Source of the DNA: Leptospirales bacterium
GTDB taxonomy: Bacteria > Spirochaetota > Leptospiria > Leptospirales > Leptonemataceae
DNA: 64,000 nt
Reading direction: 5' to 3'
NCBI GenBank assembly: GCA_019694655.1
Contig: JAIBBN010000006.1
Location: 1 to 64,000 of the forward strand
This document shows, one piece after another, positions 9,788 to 18,115 of this stretch. The notes beneath the pieces are model-generated. The model saw only the letters and a program-made list of their open reading frames with translations. It was not told the DNA's origin and did not search any database. The stretch's first letter is position 1. Each line of letters opens with the position of its first letter. Made by a program: the position numbers and the translations under genes.

Positions 9788-11236
9788 ATGGGCAGGATGC
9801 GCGACTGCTGCAACATGGCGCGACCTCCCCTCTCCGAAATTCAGGATCAGATACGCTTGCGCATGCAGCAGCGCCAGATGGCGCCGGCCGTTATCGAAGA
9901 GTACCAGCGGCGGGCGGCGCTGGTCTTTCACGGCGCAACCGGAAAGGTAGACTGGAATTCTATCGGCGATCTGCAGGCTCGCGACTATGTCGAGCTGGAG
10001 CATCTGCCTGCGCCGGGCCCCGATGAAGTGCGCGAGGACCTTTCCAAACTTGCTGTCATCAAGCTCAACGGCGGGCTGGGGACAACCATGGGACTGACGC
10101 GCGCCAAATCCTTGATTCGCGTCAAGGGCGAGTACACTTTTCTGGAAATCATTCGCAAACAAATTCTGTCGCTGCGCGCTCATTTCGGAGTTAACCTGCC
10201 GCTGCTCTTCATGAACTCTTTCGCCACCCGCGAGGATACGCTGCGCGAGCCAGGCATTTCTGAAATCAATCGCAGTGTGCCGGGCGATATTCCGCCAGAT
10301 TTCATTCAGAGCATGGCGCCGCGCATTGACGCTCAGACGCTTCTGCCGGTTGGCGACGGCAGCGATGAAAGCCACTGGTGTCCGCCGGGACACGGCGATG
10401 TATTTCTGTCGCTGGCCATTACCGGGATTCTGGATCGCCTGCTGGGCGCGGGGTATCGCACCGCCTTTCTTTCCAATGGCGACAATCTAGGAGCGACAGT
10501 CGATCCGCGCCTCTTGCGCTATTTTCACGCCAACGAGTTGCAATGGGTTTCCGAAACCACGCCCAAGACCAATGTGGACCTGAAAGGCGGCGTCCTCTAT
10601 CGCAAGAAAGCGGAGCATGCGCCGATCGAGCTTCTGGAAACGGCGCAAGTGCCGGCCGAACGCTTGCCGGATTTCCAGAACATTTCTCGTTTTGGCTACT
10701 TTAATATCAATAATCTGTGGGTCGATCTCCAGGCGCTGAAGGATCGCCTCAGCGGCGGAGCGCTGGAGCTGGCTTTGATTGTGAATCCCAAGAGACTTGG
10801 CGATCAGGAGATTCTGCAGCTGGAGACGGCAATGGGCGCAGCCATTGGCCGTTTCGATCGTTCGCGAGTCATGATTGTGAACCGTAAACGCTTCGCGCCG
10901 GTCAAAGACTGCGCCGACTTGCTGGTGCGTCGCAGCGATTGCTACACGCTGCATCCAGATAGCTGGGCGCTGGAGCGCAATCCTGCACGCAGCATTGCCG
11001 CCGAACCCATCGTCAGCCTTGATCCAGTCTACAAAAGCGTGCACGATTTTGAGAGCCTGACGCCCTTTGCTCCCTCTCTGGCGGATTGTGAAAGCCTCAG
11101 CGTTCAGGGCCGGATTGAATTTGATCAGCCAACAACAATGCGCGGCAAAGTGAAGCTGCAGGCCGGACCGCAGGGTTCGCGCATCTCGGCGGCAGGGCGC
11201 AGTGAATTTGCCGATGAAACCGTAACGCTGCCCTGA
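9788..11236 (+). CDS. UTP--glucose-1-phosphate uridylyltransferase, eukaryote-like UDPGP family
   Basis: A 482-residue nucleotidyltransferase. The UDPGP-family motif AVIKLNGGLGTTMGL (nucleotide loop) is followed by the conserved KSLI region, SHWCPPGHGDVF, FLSNGDNLGATVDP and FGYFNINNLWVDL. These fit the UDP-glucose pyrophosphorylases of eukaryotes and some spirochaetes rather than the short bacterial GalU type. It should make UDP-glucose for glycans and envelope sugars. The start is uncertain among ATG 9788, 9797 and 9815; none has a strong ribosome-binding site. UDP-N-acetylhexosamine pyrophosphorylase belongs to the same superfamily and is the main alternative. Confidence 0.88.
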   Translation: MGRMRDCCNMARPPLSEIQDQIRLRMQQRQMAPAVIEEYQRRAALVFHGATGKVDWNSIGDLQARDYVELEHLPAPGPDEVREDLSKLAVIKLNGGLGTTMGLTRAKSLIRVKGEYTFLEIIRKQILSLRAHFGVNLPLLFMNSFATREDTLREPGISEINRSVPGDIPPDFIQSMAPRIDAQTLLPVGDGSDESHWCPPGHGDVFLSLAITGILDRLLGAGYRTAFLSNGDNLGATVDPRLLRYFHANELQWVSETTPKTNVDLKGGVLYRKKAEHAPIELLETAQVPAERLPDFQNISRFGYFNINNLWVDLQALKDRLSGGALELALIVNPKRLGDQEILQLETAMGAAIGRFDRSRVMIVNRKRFAPVKDCADLLVRRSDCYTLHPDSWALERNPARSIAAEPIVSLDPVYKSVHDFESLTPFAPSLADCESLSVQGRIEFDQPTTMRGKVKLQAGPQGSRISAAGRSEFADETVTLP

Positions 11237-11261
11237 ACGCGGCGCGCCGCAACGCCGTAAA

Positions 11262-11271
11262 GTTACGTAAC
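11262..11271. promoter_or_regulatory. Perfect 10-bp palindrome upstream of the quinone reductase gene
   Basis: GTTACGTAAC is a perfect palindrome about 105 bases upstream of the oxidoreductase start and just after the previous stop. A dimeric regulator could bind it, but the site is short and there is only one copy here. Confidence 0.25.
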
Positions 11272-11279
11272 AGATCTAC

Positions 11280-11298
11280 GCCGGCCGCAAGCCGGCGC
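11280..11298. other. GC-rich hairpin upstream of the quinone reductase gene
   Basis: CGCCGGC, loop CGCAA, GCCGGCG forms a perfect 7-bp stem. No T tract follows, so it is not a convincing terminator for the uridylyltransferase gene. Confidence 0.35.
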
Positions 11299-11375
11299 CC
11301 AGGATCGTCGCAGGATTGCGCTGCCGCCCTGCACTGCGCTTGCCAGAATCCGCCGGCCTGTATACCCTGGGGGAT

Positions 11376-12587
11376 ATGGCAAAAGTTCTGGTCCTTGGTT
11401 CCAATTTTGCGGGCATGACGGCGGCTATCGAGCTGCGACGCAAGCTCTCCAGAGAGCACAAAATCACCGTGGTTTCGCCGGCAGAGCGCTTCCTCTACAC
11501 GCCCTCGCTGATCTGGGTTCCCTTTGGAATGCGCAAAGTCGCCGATATCAGCTTTCAATCGGCGCCCATCCTGCAGCGGCGTGGCATCGAATTCATTCAG
11601 GATCAGGCGCTGAAGGTCAATCCAGCGAAGAATCAGGTTAAGACAGCAAAGAACGGCGCGCTGTCCTACGATTATCTGATCGTTGCCACTGGCGCCGCCA
11701 TGAACTTCAGCGTTTTGAAGAACCTCGATCCCGCCGACGGCTATGTGCAGTGTATTGTGACGCCGCCGCTGGCTGAGAAAGCTTACAAGGCCTACGAACG
11801 TTTGCTCGATGATCCGGGACCGGTGGTCGTGGGGGCGACGCAAAGCGCCAGTTGCATGGGCGCAGCCTACGAGTATCTTTTCAATCTCGACAAGCAGCTG
11901 CGCAAAGCCGGCAAACGCAAGCAGGTCGATCTGACCTGGATTACGCCGGAGCCCTTCCTTGGACACTTTGGCATCGGCGGCATCACCGGCGGGCAGAAGA
12001 TGCTGGAAGCTTTCATGAAGCTATATAAGATCAACTGGCGCACCGATGTTGTGATTGAATCGATCAAGCGCGATACGATTCTCATCAAGGGCGGCGAAAG
12101 CTTTCCCTACAAGATGGCGATGCTTATTCCGCCCTTTGTCGGCGCCGATCTGGTGCGTTCCAGCCCGGGCCTTGGCGATGAAAAGGGCTTCATTGAAACC
12201 TCCGACAGCTATCAACATGTTCGCTTCCCGAACATATTCGCGGCTGGCCTGGCGGTAAAGGTGGTGGCCCCCTTCCGCCAATGCTCTGCGCCCTATGGCA
12301 CGCCGAAAACAGGCTTCCCCAGCGATGTAATGGGCAAGCTGGCCGCCGAGAATATTCGGCGCATGATCGAAGGACGATCTGACTTCAAAGAAATGCCCTT
12401 TGGCAAGATACCGGGCGTTTGCATCATGGATGCCGGGTCCAAAGAGGTCTGGATTCTTACCAACCATCTCTTTCCGCCGCGCCAGCTGGAGATCATGGCG
12501 CCCAACATCATTTACAATGTTGGCAAGAGAGCGCTGGAGAAGTACATGATCTGGAAAAACAGGCACGGCTACAGCAGGCTGCCCTGA
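11376..12587 (+). CDS. sqr: Sulfide:quinone oxidoreductase-type flavoprotein
   Basis: A 403-residue FAD enzyme predicted to oxidise sulfide and pass electrons to quinone at the membrane. ATG 11376 is preceded by GGGGA and opens directly into the FAD motif [14 protein letters not shown]. Three cysteines fall where SQR enzymes need them: [25 protein letters not shown] and [11 protein letters not shown]. Other SQR signatures are [15 protein letters not shown] and the late [11 protein letters not shown]. The C-terminal part is amphipathic, suiting monotopic membrane attachment. Flavocytochrome c sulfide dehydrogenase subunits are the nearest alternative, but they are exported and this protein has no signal peptide. 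Confidence 0.85.
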   Translation: MAKVLVLGSNFAGMTAAIELRRKLSREHKITVVSPAERFLYTPSLIWVPFGMRKVADISFQSAPILQRRGIEFIQDQALKVNPAKNQVKTAKNGALSYDYLIVATGAAMNFSVLKNLDPADGYVQCIVTPPLAEKAYKAYERLLDDPGPVVVGATQSASCMGAAYEYLFNLDKQLRKAGKRKQVDLTWITPEPFLGHFGIGGITGGQKMLEAFMKLYKINWRTDVVIESIKRDTILIKGGESFPYKMAMLIPPFVGADLVRSSPGLGDEKGFIETSDSYQHVRFPNIFAAGLAVKVVAPFRQCSAPYGTPKTGFPSDVMGKLAAENIRRMIEGRSDFKEMPFGKIPGVCIMDAGSKEVWILTNHLFPPRQLEIMAPNIIYNVGKRALEKYMIWKNRHGYSRLP

Positions 12588-12735
12588 TCCTTCGATTCTG
12601 CCTGGCGGACGGCGATCCGAGGCGCCCGCCTCTCAAAAAAACCGCCCGGCACTCTCGCCCGCCGGCAAAGGAGCTTTGACAGGGGGCCCGGACTTCGAAC
12701 AATGCGGCCGCGCCCATCGACGGCGCGGAGCAGTT

Positions 12736-13599
12736 ATGGCAGGAAACAGCAGGAAGCCCGTCGCATTGATCACCGGCGCCGGCGTTGGCATTGGGCGCGA
12801 CGCCGCGCTCTATCTGGCTCAGCAGGGCTACCTGGTCTTTGCAACGATGCGCAAACCAGAGCGCCTGGCGCGCTTCGAAGCCGAGGCGCGCGAGCTTGGA
12901 CTGCTGGACCGCATGCAACTGCATGTTCTGGACGTAACCATTCCAGAGCAGATTGAACAAGCCTGCGCGGCGCTTTTTGCCTGGGACAAAGCCGAACTGC
13001 AAAGCGAAGCGCCGCCCATGCTCTGCCTGATCAACAATGCCGGCTATGGTCTGTCGGGCGCAGTGGAAGAGCTGCGGATGGATGACTTCCGGCGCATTAT
13101 GGAAACCAACTACTTCGGGGCAGTTGCACTGACTCAGAGGCTATTGCCCTACATGCGCGAGCACAAACAAGGCCGCGTTGTTCAGATTTCCAGCGGCTTT
13201 GGCCGCATTGGCGCGCCGCTGATGTCGGCCTACAACGCCTCCAAGTTTGCGCTGGAAGGTTTCAGCGAGGCGCTTCGCTACGAAATGCTTCCTTTTAATG
13301 TCTTTGTGTCTCTGCTGGAACCCGGTCCTGTCAAAACGGACTTCAGCGAACATATGGAGGCGACGCCGATCAAGGAATCGTCCCCTTACCGTCGGCTCTA
13401 TGAACGCGCCGATCAGGCGGTGCAAACCTCGATGCGCGTCGCCAGCGAGGCGCGCGATGTCTCCAGGACGATCCAGAAGGCTTGCGAAGCGCGCTATCCT
13501 TCGTTGCGCTACGAGGTGGGCCTTGGCGGCTATCTGGCCAAGGTTACCAATCAGTTTGCGCCGCAAGATGTGATTGAAGGGATCTACCGCTTCGTTTGA
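12736..13599 (+). CDS. Short-chain dehydrogenase/reductase
   Basis: A 287-residue classical SDR oxidoreductase using NAD(P). ATG 12736 has GGAG five bases upstream and leads straight into ALITGAGVGIGRDAALYL, a TGxxxGIG cofactor motif. NNAGYGLSG and the active-site SAYNASKFALEGF (Tyr and Lys) with the upstream QISSGFGRIG serine are intact. EPGPVKTDFS is the usual loop after the active site. The substrate is unknown; the family covers steroids, retinoids, sugars and acyl chains. No signal peptide. It follows sqr by about 150 bases. Confidence 0.9.
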   Translation: MAGNSRKPVALITGAGVGIGRDAALYLAQQGYLVFATMRKPERLARFEAEARELGLLDRMQLHVLDVTIPEQIEQACAALFAWDKAELQSEAPPMLCLINNAGYGLSGAVEELRMDDFRRIMETNYFGAVALTQRLLPYMREHKQGRVVQISSGFGRIGAPLMSAYNASKFALEGFSEALRYEMLPFNVFVSLLEPGPVKTDFSEHMEATPIKESSPYRRLYERADQAVQTSMRVASEARDVSRTIQKACEARYPSLRYEVGLGGYLAKVTNQFAPQDVIEGIYRFV

Positions 13600-13639
13600 T
13601 CGCCGGACAGGACCAGCGGGAGGCTGGGGCGCCTGCGAT

Positions 13640-15841
13640 TTACTTGGTCTTCATTACCAGCGTTCCATCCCAGGCCTCCGGCGGCGGATTGCGCTGGTAG
13701 TCTTCGCATCGAGTGATCATGCCCGCTGCCGCCGAGTCCTGGCGGCCATCGACGTACAGTAAGATAGAGCGGTAGCCGTCGATCGCGCGCTTCCAGTCGC
13801 GTTGCAGATAAGCCTCAAAGGCGGCGTTGTTGGCGGCTACATAGTCGTTGTGATTCATACCCGAGACCCGCGGCGGCGACTGCGGGTGCAGCGGCTCGAA
13901 GATCATGATTGGCTTGGTCTTGCCCTTGACTGCGACCAGATCCAGACGCCTTGCCGGAATTTCATCGTTGAGCTGCTCAAAACAGCTCTGGCTGATAATC
14001 ATGTCCACGCCGTAATTCTTGGTAATGCCTTCCAGTCGAGAACCCAGATTGACATTGTCGCCAATCACGGTGTAGTCCAGACGCTTCTCGCCGCCAATGT
14101 TGCCGACGATCATCTCGCCGCTGTTGATGCCAACGCCCATATGCAGCAGCGGCAGATTGCGCGCCTTCCAGCTGGCATGCATCTGGTAGAGCGCCTGCAC
14201 CATTTCCATGCCGGTGAGCACCGCCCGCCGCGCATGATCAGGCTGGTCGTTGGGCGCATTCCAGAAGGCCATGATTGCATCGCCGATAAACTTATCAAGC
14301 GTGCCCTCATGCTGAAAGATGATATCAACCATCGTATTCAGATACTCGTTCAGCAGCTTGACCACTTCGGCGGCGTCCATCTGTTCCGACATCGTTGTGA
14401 AGGAACGAATGTCGGTAAACATGACCGACATGACCCGGCGTCGGCCAACCTCGGCCTGCAGGTTGGTGCGCGACATGACATCAGTAAGAACGCCGGGCGA
14501 CAGGTACTTGGACATCGCCACTTTGAATTTGAACTTATCCCGTCCCTCGATGAAGGTCAGCAGAGCCAGCGCTGCCGGGAATGCAAAGGGATACGAAACC
14601 AGAAATGGGGCAAGGCCGATGGAAAGATCCGTGAACTTAAAGATCAGCATCGCGCCCAGGACCACCGCCGCCAGTATCAGAGTGGGGAACAGAATGCGCG
14701 CCCACAGTTTCTGGGCGCTGAGCGTGATATAAACGCCGGTTGGCGCCAGCAGCAGCGCCAGAAGGAAATTGAACCAGGCCGGAGTGAGGCGGACAAAATC
14801 CTTCTGCAGCAAATTGGAAAGCATGATGGCATGCAGCCAGGGCCCCGGGATGCGGCCATAGGGAGTGTTCTTGAGATCAAGGGTGGCGGCCGCCGTCGCC
14901 CCGATGATGATGATTTTATCCTGAAACTCCAGCGGAGACACCGGCAGATCGGAGAGGTCTGTAAAGTCGCCTGTCTCCACACGTCGTTTGCTTTCCAGTA
15001 CAGCTGCCATCGATATCCGCTGGAAGCGACCGCCGGTCATCTGCTCCTTCGGGTAGTAATTCAGGAGAAACTGGCCATCGACCAGCGGGATGCGTAGATC
15101 TTCCTGGCCGGACTGGATGCGCAGCAAATCCTGGCGCACCTCGATGGCGTCCGGAGGATGGAAGGCCAGATAAGCGGCAAGGCCAAGCGAGGGATAGGTG
15201 CGGCCGCCAAAGGTGGCCAGCGGCGGAATGCGCCGCGCTATCGAATCGGCATCGGATTGAAAATTGACGGTGTGGATGAGGTTCAAGGCGTCGCCGATTT
15301 TTCCAGTCGGCGCATCCATGACGTTGAAACGCGGCGCTCCGGAATCGCGCGTCAACGACGCCGGCAGTCCCAGATCGGCAACCGGCGGCAGCGTGCCGTC
15401 CAGGCGCGGATGAAAGCCGCGGCACTCCAGCGTACTGCAGGGATCGCGCAGGTTCACGGCGTGCGAGACCAGGCCAGTAGCGCGGGTTACATCGGCGAGG
15501 CCGGCGTCCGCCTCGGTGCGACCCAGAAACATGATGTCAAACAGGATGCGACGCGGCGCTCCCTGCGAAATGAATTCAATAATCGGCGCGTAGACATCGC
15601 GCGACCAGGGCCAGGCGCCAAAGCGATCGTCCGGCTCCAGCACCTGAAAGGTCTGGTCGTCGATCTCCAACATGTAGACATCCTGAGAGATCTGATGTCC
15701 GGGATTGAAACGATTGAAACGGAAATCAAGCAGGCGTTCTTCCAGGCCCTGCAGCGTCCCGCCCAGCATCAGAACCAGAGTCCATGCCAGGGGGATGGCC
15801 GAAAGCGCGCCAATCGCCAGTAGCTTTTGTTTGCCCTGCAT
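13640..15841 (-). CDS. CHASE2-domain membrane adenylate cyclase
   Basis: A 733-residue sensor cyclase. One N-terminal membrane segment (about 8-30) leads to an extracytoplasmic CHASE2 domain with the typical LLDFRF start, followed by three membrane helices at about 350-430 and a cytoplasmic class III cyclase domain. Both metal aspartates are present (VMFTDIRSFTTM and DKFIGDAIMAFWNAP), as is DYTVIGDNVNLGSRLE, which suits cyclic AMP production. The tail ends in CEDYQRNPPPEAWDG, nearly the same as the GAF cyclase at 4882-7233. It is the last gene of a minus-strand operon with two M48-fold proteins, 16 bases after the previous stop, so it may sense envelope conditions linked to those proteins. 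Confidence 0.93.
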   Translation of the reverse strand: MQGKQKLLAIGALSAIPLAWTLVLMLGGTLQGLEERLLDFRFNRFNPGHQISQDVYMLEIDDQTFQVLEPDDRFGAWPWSRDVYAPIIEFISQGAPRRILFDIMFLGRTEADAGLADVTRATGLVSHAVNLRDPCSTLECRGFHPRLDGTLPPVADLGLPASLTRDSGAPRFNVMDAPTGKIGDALNLIHTVNFQSDADSIARRIPPLATFGGRTYPSLGLAAYLAFHPPDAIEVRQDLLRIQSGQEDLRIPLVDGQFLLNYYPKEQMTGGRFQRISMAAVLESKRRVETGDFTDLSDLPVSPLEFQDKIIIIGATAAATLDLKNTPYGRIPGPWLHAIMLSNLLQKDFVRLTPAWFNFLLALLLAPTGVYITLSAQKLWARILFPTLILAAVVLGAMLIFKFTDLSIGLAPFLVSYPFAFPAALALLTFIEGRDKFKFKVAMSKYLSPGVLTDVMSRTNLQAEVGRRRVMSVMFTDIRSFTTMSEQMDAAEVVKLLNEYLNTMVDIIFQHEGTLDKFIGDAIMAFWNAPNDQPDHARRAVLTGMEMVQALYQMHASWKARNLPLLHMGVGINSGEMIVGNIGGEKRLDYTVIGDNVNLGSRLEGITKNYGVDMIISQSCFEQLNDEIPARRLDLVAVKGKTKPIMIFEPLHPQSPPRVSGMNHNDYVAANNAAFEAYLQRDWKRAIDGYRSILLYVDGRQDSAAAGMITRCEDYQRNPPPEAWDGTLVMKTK

Positions 15842-15857
15842 GACGCGCTTGCAGGTT

Positions 15858-16601
15858 CTAGAGTCGGCCTACGCTGCCGGCATAGCGCGACTGGTTGGTC
15901 TGGCCGCCGGAACGAATCCCATTCTGGCTTTGCACCGCCTGCAATGCGCTGGCTCGGTCCGCCGCCGATGGATGAGCGGAGACATAGGCTGCGCCGTTCA
16001 TCTTTTGCAGAGCGCGCGCTGCGCCGCCCACATCGTAGCCAAGGGTTGCCAGATAGACCAACGCTGCTTCGTCCGACTGACGGATGCGCGAAGAGCCAAG
16101 TCCCCCGCCAGTCAGCATTGGCAGCAATCCGTCTACGGCGCTTTCCACATCGCCGCTGGCGACGCCCGAGGTGTAGCCGCTCATGTGGCGCAAAGCGACG
16201 TGCGCCACCTGCTCGCCAAGTATGAAGGCCGCCTCTGATTCATCGCCCAGGGCCTTCAGCGCGCCGCGAGTAATGAAAAGGTAGCCGCCCGGACAGGCCA
16301 TGGCATTGGCCTCGCCATCGTTCAAAATTCCGACATAGAAGGTGAGCTCCTGCCGTGTAGATACGCCGCCCAGCGCGTTGGCCAGCTGGTTCAGGTAGCG
16401 CGTGGCGCCGGCGTCCTCAACCAGTCCGTACTTCTGGGCCAGACGCGCCGCGCAGGATCGGCCGACGCGCACCTCTTCAATGATGCCGCGCAACGTGCCC
16501 GAACGCTCATCCGGGCCGCTGGCGCAGACGCTGGCCGTCAACAGGGCCGCAATGATTGTTGCGACCCTCAATTTGCTGGAGCTAAGCTTAAGCGAAAACA
16601 T
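15858..16601 (-). CDS. Catalytically degenerate M48-like secreted protein
   Basis: A 247-residue protein with an N-terminal hydrophobic export signal (about 10-28). It follows the M48 metalloprotease pattern (ANAMACPGGYLFITRGAL, then ESEAAFILGEQVAHVALRH, then SDEAALVYLATLGYD), but the zinc motif HExxH is replaced by EQVAH, so the first His and the catalytic Glu are both missing while the second His and the downstream Glu remain. It cannot be a normal zinc protease. It is encoded 33 bases after the SH3-like gene and downstream of the intact M48 protease, which suggests a regulatory or scaffold partner. Calling it a pseudo-enzyme is an inference. Confidence 0.78.
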   Translation of the reverse strand: MFSLKLSSSKLRVATIIAALLTASVCASGPDERSGTLRGIIEEVRVGRSCAARLAQKYGLVEDAGATRYLNQLANALGGVSTRQELTFYVGILNDGEANAMACPGGYLFITRGALKALGDESEAAFILGEQVAHVALRHMSGYTSGVASGDVESAVDGLLPMLTGGGLGSSRIRQSDEAALVYLATLGYDVGGAARALQKMNGAAYVSAHPSAADRASALQAVQSQNGIRSGGQTNQSRYAGSVGRL

Positions 16602-16634
16602 AGAGTTCCTTTCCGTTCTCTTTTCGAGATAGTG

Positions 16635-17147
16635 TCAAAGCGCGTTCAGACGGCCGGCGCGCAAGAAGCCGCTCACTTCAGGGCGAGAGACCTTTTGCGA
16701 TTCAAGCCAGCGAACCTGGCGTTCATTGTATTGCGGCGGCACGTCCGGACCCTCGTCCCCTCCGCCAGCTGAGAGACCGCGCGCGGCGGCCGTTTCGCTC
16801 ACTTGCGAAGCCTGGCGATTGAGATTTACATTGGGATTGCGCTGCAAGTCGGCGACGCTAACCTGATTTTGCTGCGGCGGAAAAGGCGAAACAAATAGTT
16901 TCGAAACGTATTTGGTTGAACTGCCAACCTTGATCACGTAGAAGGCGCCTTGCTCGCCCTGTTCATTGAGCGGCTGACCGCGCTGCAGGGGAGCGCCGGC
17001 GCTGCCCATGCTTGGCTGGTCCAGCAGGCGCGCCGCCGGACTTACAACATAGACGGTGCGCGCCAGCAGGCCGCTGCCAGCCACAACGATAATCGCCGCA
17101 GCGGCTGCCAGGAGGCTACGGCGCGAAGCAAATTGGAACAACTTCAT
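16635..17147 (-). CDS. Secreted SH3-like protein between two M48-family genes
   Basis: A 170-residue protein. ATG 17147 is chosen because GGGAG lies 9 bases upstream; the longer frame lacks a site. Residues about 8-30 (RRSLLAAAAAIIVVAGSGLL) form a signal anchor or signal peptide. The following 60 residues (VYVVSPAARLLDQPSMG, later STKYVSKLFVSPF) look like a bacterial SH3-type domain as used in cell-wall or protein binding. The rest is Gln/Asn/Pro-rich. Its position between the active and the degenerate M48 proteins suggests that the three act together. I do not recognise a named family. Confidence 0.7.
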   Translation of the reverse strand: MKLFQFASRRSLLAAAAAIIVVAGSGLLARTVYVVSPAARLLDQPSMGSAGAPLQRGQPLNEQGEQGAFYVIKVGSSTKYVSKLFVSPFPPQQNQVSVADLQRNPNVNLNRQASQVSETAAARGLSAGGGDEGPDVPPQYNERQVRWLESQKVSRPEVSGFLRAGRLNAL

Positions 17148-17201
17148 TGATATTCTCCCGGCCGGTGGGGTAGCACCGGCCATGCATGTCTAGACGATCG
17201 A

Positions 17202-17996
17202 TTAGAGATGACAGTTCGGCTTCTTGCCCTGGGCCTGCGCCGCTTGATAGAGCAGGAAGTTCTCCGGCATTGCATCGTTCAGATCGCCAATTCGCGTTTC
17301 GTGCGACGGATGGGTGGAGGTGAACTCCATGGGATGGCTGCCGCCAGCAGCGGCCGCCATATTTTGCCACAGCTCCACGGCGCCAGTCGGCTTGAATCCG
17401 GCATTGGACATCAGCTCCAGACCGTAGAGATCAGCTTCGGATTCCTGACCGCGGCCAAAGGGCAACAGCAGCCCGTACTTTGCGCCAAGCTGTCCGGCCG
17501 TTACGGCGATATCTTTGTACTGCGAGTATTGCGATCCGCCCAGCGCCGCGCCTACTCCGCTGATCGCCTTGTCGGCAAGGCTGGAAGAGCGCTGTTGCCT
17601 GGCGCTATGACGCAGGTTGACGTGGCCAATTTCATGACCGATCACTGCCGCCAGCTGGTCCTGGTCGCGAGCTACTTGCAAGAGTCCGGTAAAGACGCCT
17701 ATTTTGCCGCCGGGGATAGCGAAGGCGTTGATTGCATCGGTGCGAAAGACTACGATCTCCCACTGCCCTACGCCGGTATCATCGTGCGCCACTTGCAGCA
17801 GATTATTGGCAATGCACTTTACGTAAGCGTTGATGCGCGCATTGTTCTCAATGGTCATCTGCGACTTGAGTTCCGTAAAATACTGCGAGCCCTTGGCGCC
17901 CATCTCGGCGTCGCTTGGCAGCGTATACTTATCAATGATTGCGCAGGCCGGCAGGGTTGCCACCAGCGCCAGGGCAAGAAGGCGAATGCGGGTCAT
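17202..17996 (-). CDS. M48-family zinc metalloprotease lipoprotein
   Basis: A 264-residue predicted lipoprotein protease with lipobox LPAC (Cys17). The zinc and catalytic residues are intact: VIGHEIGHVNLRHS (HExxH) and GRGQESEADLYG, whose Glu is the third ligand. AFAIPGGKIGVFTGLL is the usual M48 strand region. Proteins like this (LoiP/BepA/YggG group) act in the periplasm or outer membrane on misfolded envelope proteins. First gene of a four-gene minus-strand operon with spacings of 54, 33 and 16 bases, leading to the SH3-like protein, the degenerate M48 protein and the CHASE2 cyclase. Confidence 0.92.
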   Translation of the reverse strand: MTRIRLLALALVATLPACAIIDKYTLPSDAEMGAKGSQYFTELKSQMTIENNARINAYVKCIANNLLQVAHDDTGVGQWEIVVFRTDAINAFAIPGGKIGVFTGLLQVARDQDQLAAVIGHEIGHVNLRHSARQQRSSSLADKAISGVGAALGGSQYSQYKDIAVTAGQLGAKYGLLLPFGRGQESEADLYGLELMSNAGFKPTGAVELWQNMAAAAGGSHPMEFTSTHPSHETRIGDLNDAMPENFLLYQAAQAQGKKPNCHL

Positions 17997-18115
17997 AGTT
18001 CGATTGCTCCGTGTTGATTGGGCCGCACAGGGCCGAAGCCGTTACTATGACAGCCGCCTGCAGGCCGGCAAGAAAAAAAGGCGCAGGCGTCTTGTTGTCG
18101 GCGCCGCCGCCGGAT

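Noticed and set aside
13802-15097. 431-residue open frame antisense to the CHASE2 cyclase
   Set aside because: The minus strand carries the conserved cyclase and CHASE2 residues. The antisense protein shows no family pattern.
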